Assembly: GCF_001700435.1 (NCBI RefSeq)
Contig: NZ_LYPC01000009.1
Span: forward strand, 1-64,000
Reading direction: 5' to 3'
Origin: Paenibacillus pectinilyticus
GTDB lineage: Bacteria; Bacillota; Bacilli; Paenibacillales; NBRC-103111
DNA: 64,000 nucleotides
The notes below the pieces were generated by a model. The model had not been told where the DNA came from, did no database searches, and saw only the letters and a list, made by a program, of their open reading frames with translations. This document shows, piece by piece, positions 62,084-64,000 of the stretch. Made by a program: the position numbers and the translations under genes. Numbering within the stretch: the stretch's first letter is position 1; the number at the start of each line of letters is the position of its first letter.

Positions 62084-62540
62084 AGTCGGTAAACCCGACT
62101 AATTCGTGTGAGTAAGAGGTAGAAAGCGTGGAGATAGTCGGTAAACCCGACTAACTTGAGTGAGCAAGAGGTAGAAAGTGTGAAGATAGTCGGTAAACCC
62201 GGCTAATTCGTGTGAGCGAGAGGTAGAAAGTGTGGAGATAGTCGGAAAACCCGGCTAATTCGTGTGAGCGAGAGGTAGAAAGTGTGGAGGTAGCTGGAAA
62301 ACCGGACTAACTTGAGTGAGCGAGAGTTAGAAAGTGTTAAGATAGTCGGAAAACCCGACTAACTCGAGTGAGCGAGAGTGGAAATTGTAGAAATAACTGG
62401 AAATCCCGACTAACTTGAGTGAGCAAGAGGTAGAAAGCGTGGAGATAACTGGAAAACCCGACTAACTCGAGTGAGCGAGAGGTAGAAAGTGTGAAGATAT
62501 CCGGAAAACCCGACTATCTCGAACGGCGAGAGCTAGAATA
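62084..62540. repeat. 52-bp tandem hairpin array, nine units
   Basis: Units start at 62084, 62136, 62188, 62240, 62292, 62344, 62395, 62447 and 62499, that is 52 bp apart with one 51-bp step. Each begins with a short hairpin, AGTCGG-TAAAC-CCGACT in the best copies, with variants in the arms, then TGAGTGAGCGAGAGGTAGAAAG. No gene is seen between 62019 and 62619. Confidence 0.92.
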
Positions 62541-62619
62541 TGCTAGCTTCTATTTTTCAACGCTCTAGCATATACATCTCATAGATCGATAGTCCAAGAG
62601 AAAAAGAGGTGCAGCCCCA

Positions 62620-63708
62620 TTGAAAACATTGCCGCTGATCCCTAAAAGAATCCTTAGCTCATGGCTCGTACTTGGATGCTCTGTCCTAACCCTTGCTGGT
62701 TGTAACGACGCAACCACTGCCATAGCAACGCCGAGCCCGCCCGCCGTCGCCGTGACGACGACGGTCACAGCCACACCGGCGCCTGCTGTGCAGCCTGCCA
62801 CGACTTCCGTCGAAGCTCCGCAGCCGTTCAAATTCCCGCTAACCGGCCTGCCGGCCGATCACGAGGTGAAGACCCGCCCTTTCATGGTCATGGTCGAGAA
62901 TGCCCCGCAAGCCCGGCCCCAAACCGGGCTAGATCAAGCAGACATCGTCTATGAAATCCTCGCGGAGGGCGAGATTACGAGATTCGTCTCCGTGTTCCAG
63001 AGCCAACCAGCGAAGACGATTGGCCCGGTGCGCAGCATTCGGCCTTATTTTGTCGAGATCGGCGACGCGCTGGATGCCATTATCGTGCATGCGGGCTGGA
63101 GCCAGGATGCGATGGACATGATGGCAGGCCGCAACCTGGCCCATCTCGATGAAGTGTATGGCGACGGCGCCTACTATTGGCGCTCCACCGATCGGAAGGC
63201 ACCGCACAATTTATATACCTCTGTGGATAAAATGAAAAAAGGTGCCGAGGCGCGCAAGTTCCGCACGGAGTGGAACGGACCTTTGCTCACTTTTGCCAAG
63301 GAAGGTCAAACCAAACTCACCGGCGCAGCCGTTCATTATGTCCAAATCCCATACCTCATGGGGTATTTCGCTTCGTATGATTATGATGCTGCTGCCGGCG
63401 TGTACAAGCGCTCAATGGAAGGCAAGCCGCATCTCGATAAGGAAACCGGGAAGCAACTGCAAACCAAGAACCTGCTCGTTCTCGAGAGCAAGCACCAGAT
63501 CATCGATAAAGAGGGGCGCCGCACGGTAGATGTATTTGGCCCTGACAAGGGAATGATCTTCCAAGAAGGCATGTCGCAAGCCATCACGTGGGAACGCAAA
63601 AACGGCATGCTTCGCGCCTATGCCAGCGATGGCAAAGAAGTGCCGCTCCTGCCAGGCAATACGTGGGTACAAATTGTGCCGGAGGGGACGAAGCTGAAGC
63701 TGGAGTAA
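62620..63708 (+). CDS. DUF3048-domain lipoprotein (YerB-like)
   Basis: A 362-aa secreted lipoprotein. The signal peptide runs to the lipobox LTLAGC (Cys at about residue 28), then an Ala/Thr/Pro-rich linker to about residue 70. The mature part begins with PLTGLPADHEVKTRPFMVMVENAPQARPQ and contains DIVYEILAEGEITRFVSVFQ and IGPVRSIRPYFVEI, all characteristic of DUF3048. The function of this family is not known. It starts at TTG 62620 with AAGAGGTG upstream. It follows the 52-bp repeat array, with no clear promoter seen. Confidence 0.88.
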   Translation: MKTLPLIPKRILSSWLVLGCSVLTLAGCNDATTAIATPSPPAVAVTTTVTATPAPAVQPATTSVEAPQPFKFPLTGLPADHEVKTRPFMVMVENAPQARPQTGLDQADIVYEILAEGEITRFVSVFQSQPAKTIGPVRSIRPYFVEIGDALDAIIVHAGWSQDAMDMMAGRNLAHLDEVYGDGAYYWRSTDRKAPHNLYTSVDKMKKGAEARKFRTEWNGPLLTFAKEGQTKLTGAAVHYVQIPYLMGYFASYDYDAAAGVYKRSMEGKPHLDKETGKQLQTKNLLVLESKHQIIDKEGRRTVDVFGPDKGMIFQEGMSQAITWERKNGMLRAYASDGKEVPLLPGNTWVQIVPEGTKLKLE

Positions 63709-63789
63709 CATGTTTAACAATCCATTTACATCCCCTTAATCGTACGCAAACACTTAACTTCTATGATTACTAGTCATAGGAGGGATAAC

Positions 63790-64000
63790 ATGAAGGTATT
63801 TCACCGTAAGATTTCGATACCAGCTTATGTCATTTTCATTGTGCTGCTGCTCGGCATATTAGAAATAGGTTACGCGATGTGGGGTCAGCAAGATATGGCA
63901 CAAGGCACAGAGACAGTAAAAGCTGCAGAAGCCGAACCCCTCGTTAATGAGGTTAAAAAGGTCGTCTGGTGGCATTCCATGAGCGGCGAGAATGGCCGAA
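63790..64000 (+). CDS. Extracellular sugar-binding protein, N-terminal part (cut by window end)
   Basis: Seventy codons are visible. AGGAGGGA precedes the ATG. The protein begins MKVFHRKISIPAYVIFIVLL with an N-terminal helix of about 20 residues that lacks a lipobox Cys in the visible part, then a linker, then EVKKVVWWHSMSGENG, the start typical of UgpB-like glycerol-phosphate or sugar-binding proteins. The gene continues beyond the right edge. Confidence 0.75.
   Translation, partial: MKVFHRKISIPAYVIFIVLLLGILEIGYAMWGQQDMAQGTETVKAAEAEPLVNEVKKVVWWHSMSGENGR

Noticed and set aside
62084..62540. 52-bp units as a CRISPR array
   Set aside because: The units are similar over their full length with gradual divergence, rather than identical repeats alternating with unrelated spacers.

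Overview
The window is a chromosomal stretch of a low-to-mid G+C Firmicute, most probably Paenibacillus or a close relative in Paenibacillaceae. This is inferred from B. subtilis-like purine operons (purEKBCSQLFMNHD, pucABCDE, pucLM), KatA and PerR sites, an AraC-type response regulator with an LplB/YtcP-type sugar importer, and intergenic palindromic repeat arrays. It opens with the 3' end of a 23S rRNA gene and a 5S rRNA gene. Nearly all genes lie on the + strand.

Layout: 811-1937, a two-subunit chromate-type transporter. 2204-5907, a nucleoside/purine-type ABC importer (ATPase and two permeases). 6146-6631, a purine/nucleoside deaminase. 6632-8360, long tandem-repeat arrays. 8564-23942, purine catabolism: the OHCU decarboxylase-uricase fusion, HIU hydrolase, allantoinase, allantoate amidohydrolase, ureidoglycine-glyoxylate aminotransferase, an oxamate-amidohydrolase-like Ntn hydrolase, xanthine dehydrogenase with its maturation factors, a BMP-family binding lipoprotein and a Rieske oxygenase. 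Together these would import purines and degrade them through urate and allantoin to ammonia and small acids.

24065-28231 is a rearranged ComQXPA-type quorum-sensing locus: a divergent comX-like pheromone gene, a ComP-like kinase, a ComA-like regulator, and a ComQ-like isoprenyl transferase placed last. 28439-38003 is a two-component system next to a sugar importer, a second binding protein and an intracellular pectinesterase, probably for oligogalacturonide use. Two promoters in this block share an extended element with identical spacing. 38721-40498 is katA, with a PerR box, and a Fur-family fragment.

40702-54966 is the complete de novo IMP operon, with a PurR operator pair and a guanine-class riboswitch with terminator. 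A 113-bp repeat array sits between purN and purH. After it come a small membrane protein, a cell-wall amidase, a DODA-type dioxygenase and a DCC-family protein.

58273-62018 is a persulfide (Cst-like) locus with three similar 16-bp operators, a TauE-like fragment, a rhodanese-MBL protein, a TusA-rhodanese-TusA protein, a DsrE-family gene whose conserved cysteine codon is TGA, a CstR-type repressor and an anchored rhodanese. The window ends with a 52-bp hairpin repeat array, a DUF3048 lipoprotein and the start of a sugar-binding protein.

The observations most worth checking are the in-frame TGA at the expected DsrE catalytic cysteine, the inverted ComQXPA layout, the paired promoters at 28263 and 31808, the repeated Shine-Dalgarno/ATG modules before the deaminase, and the unrelated hairpin-bearing tandem arrays in intergenic regions.
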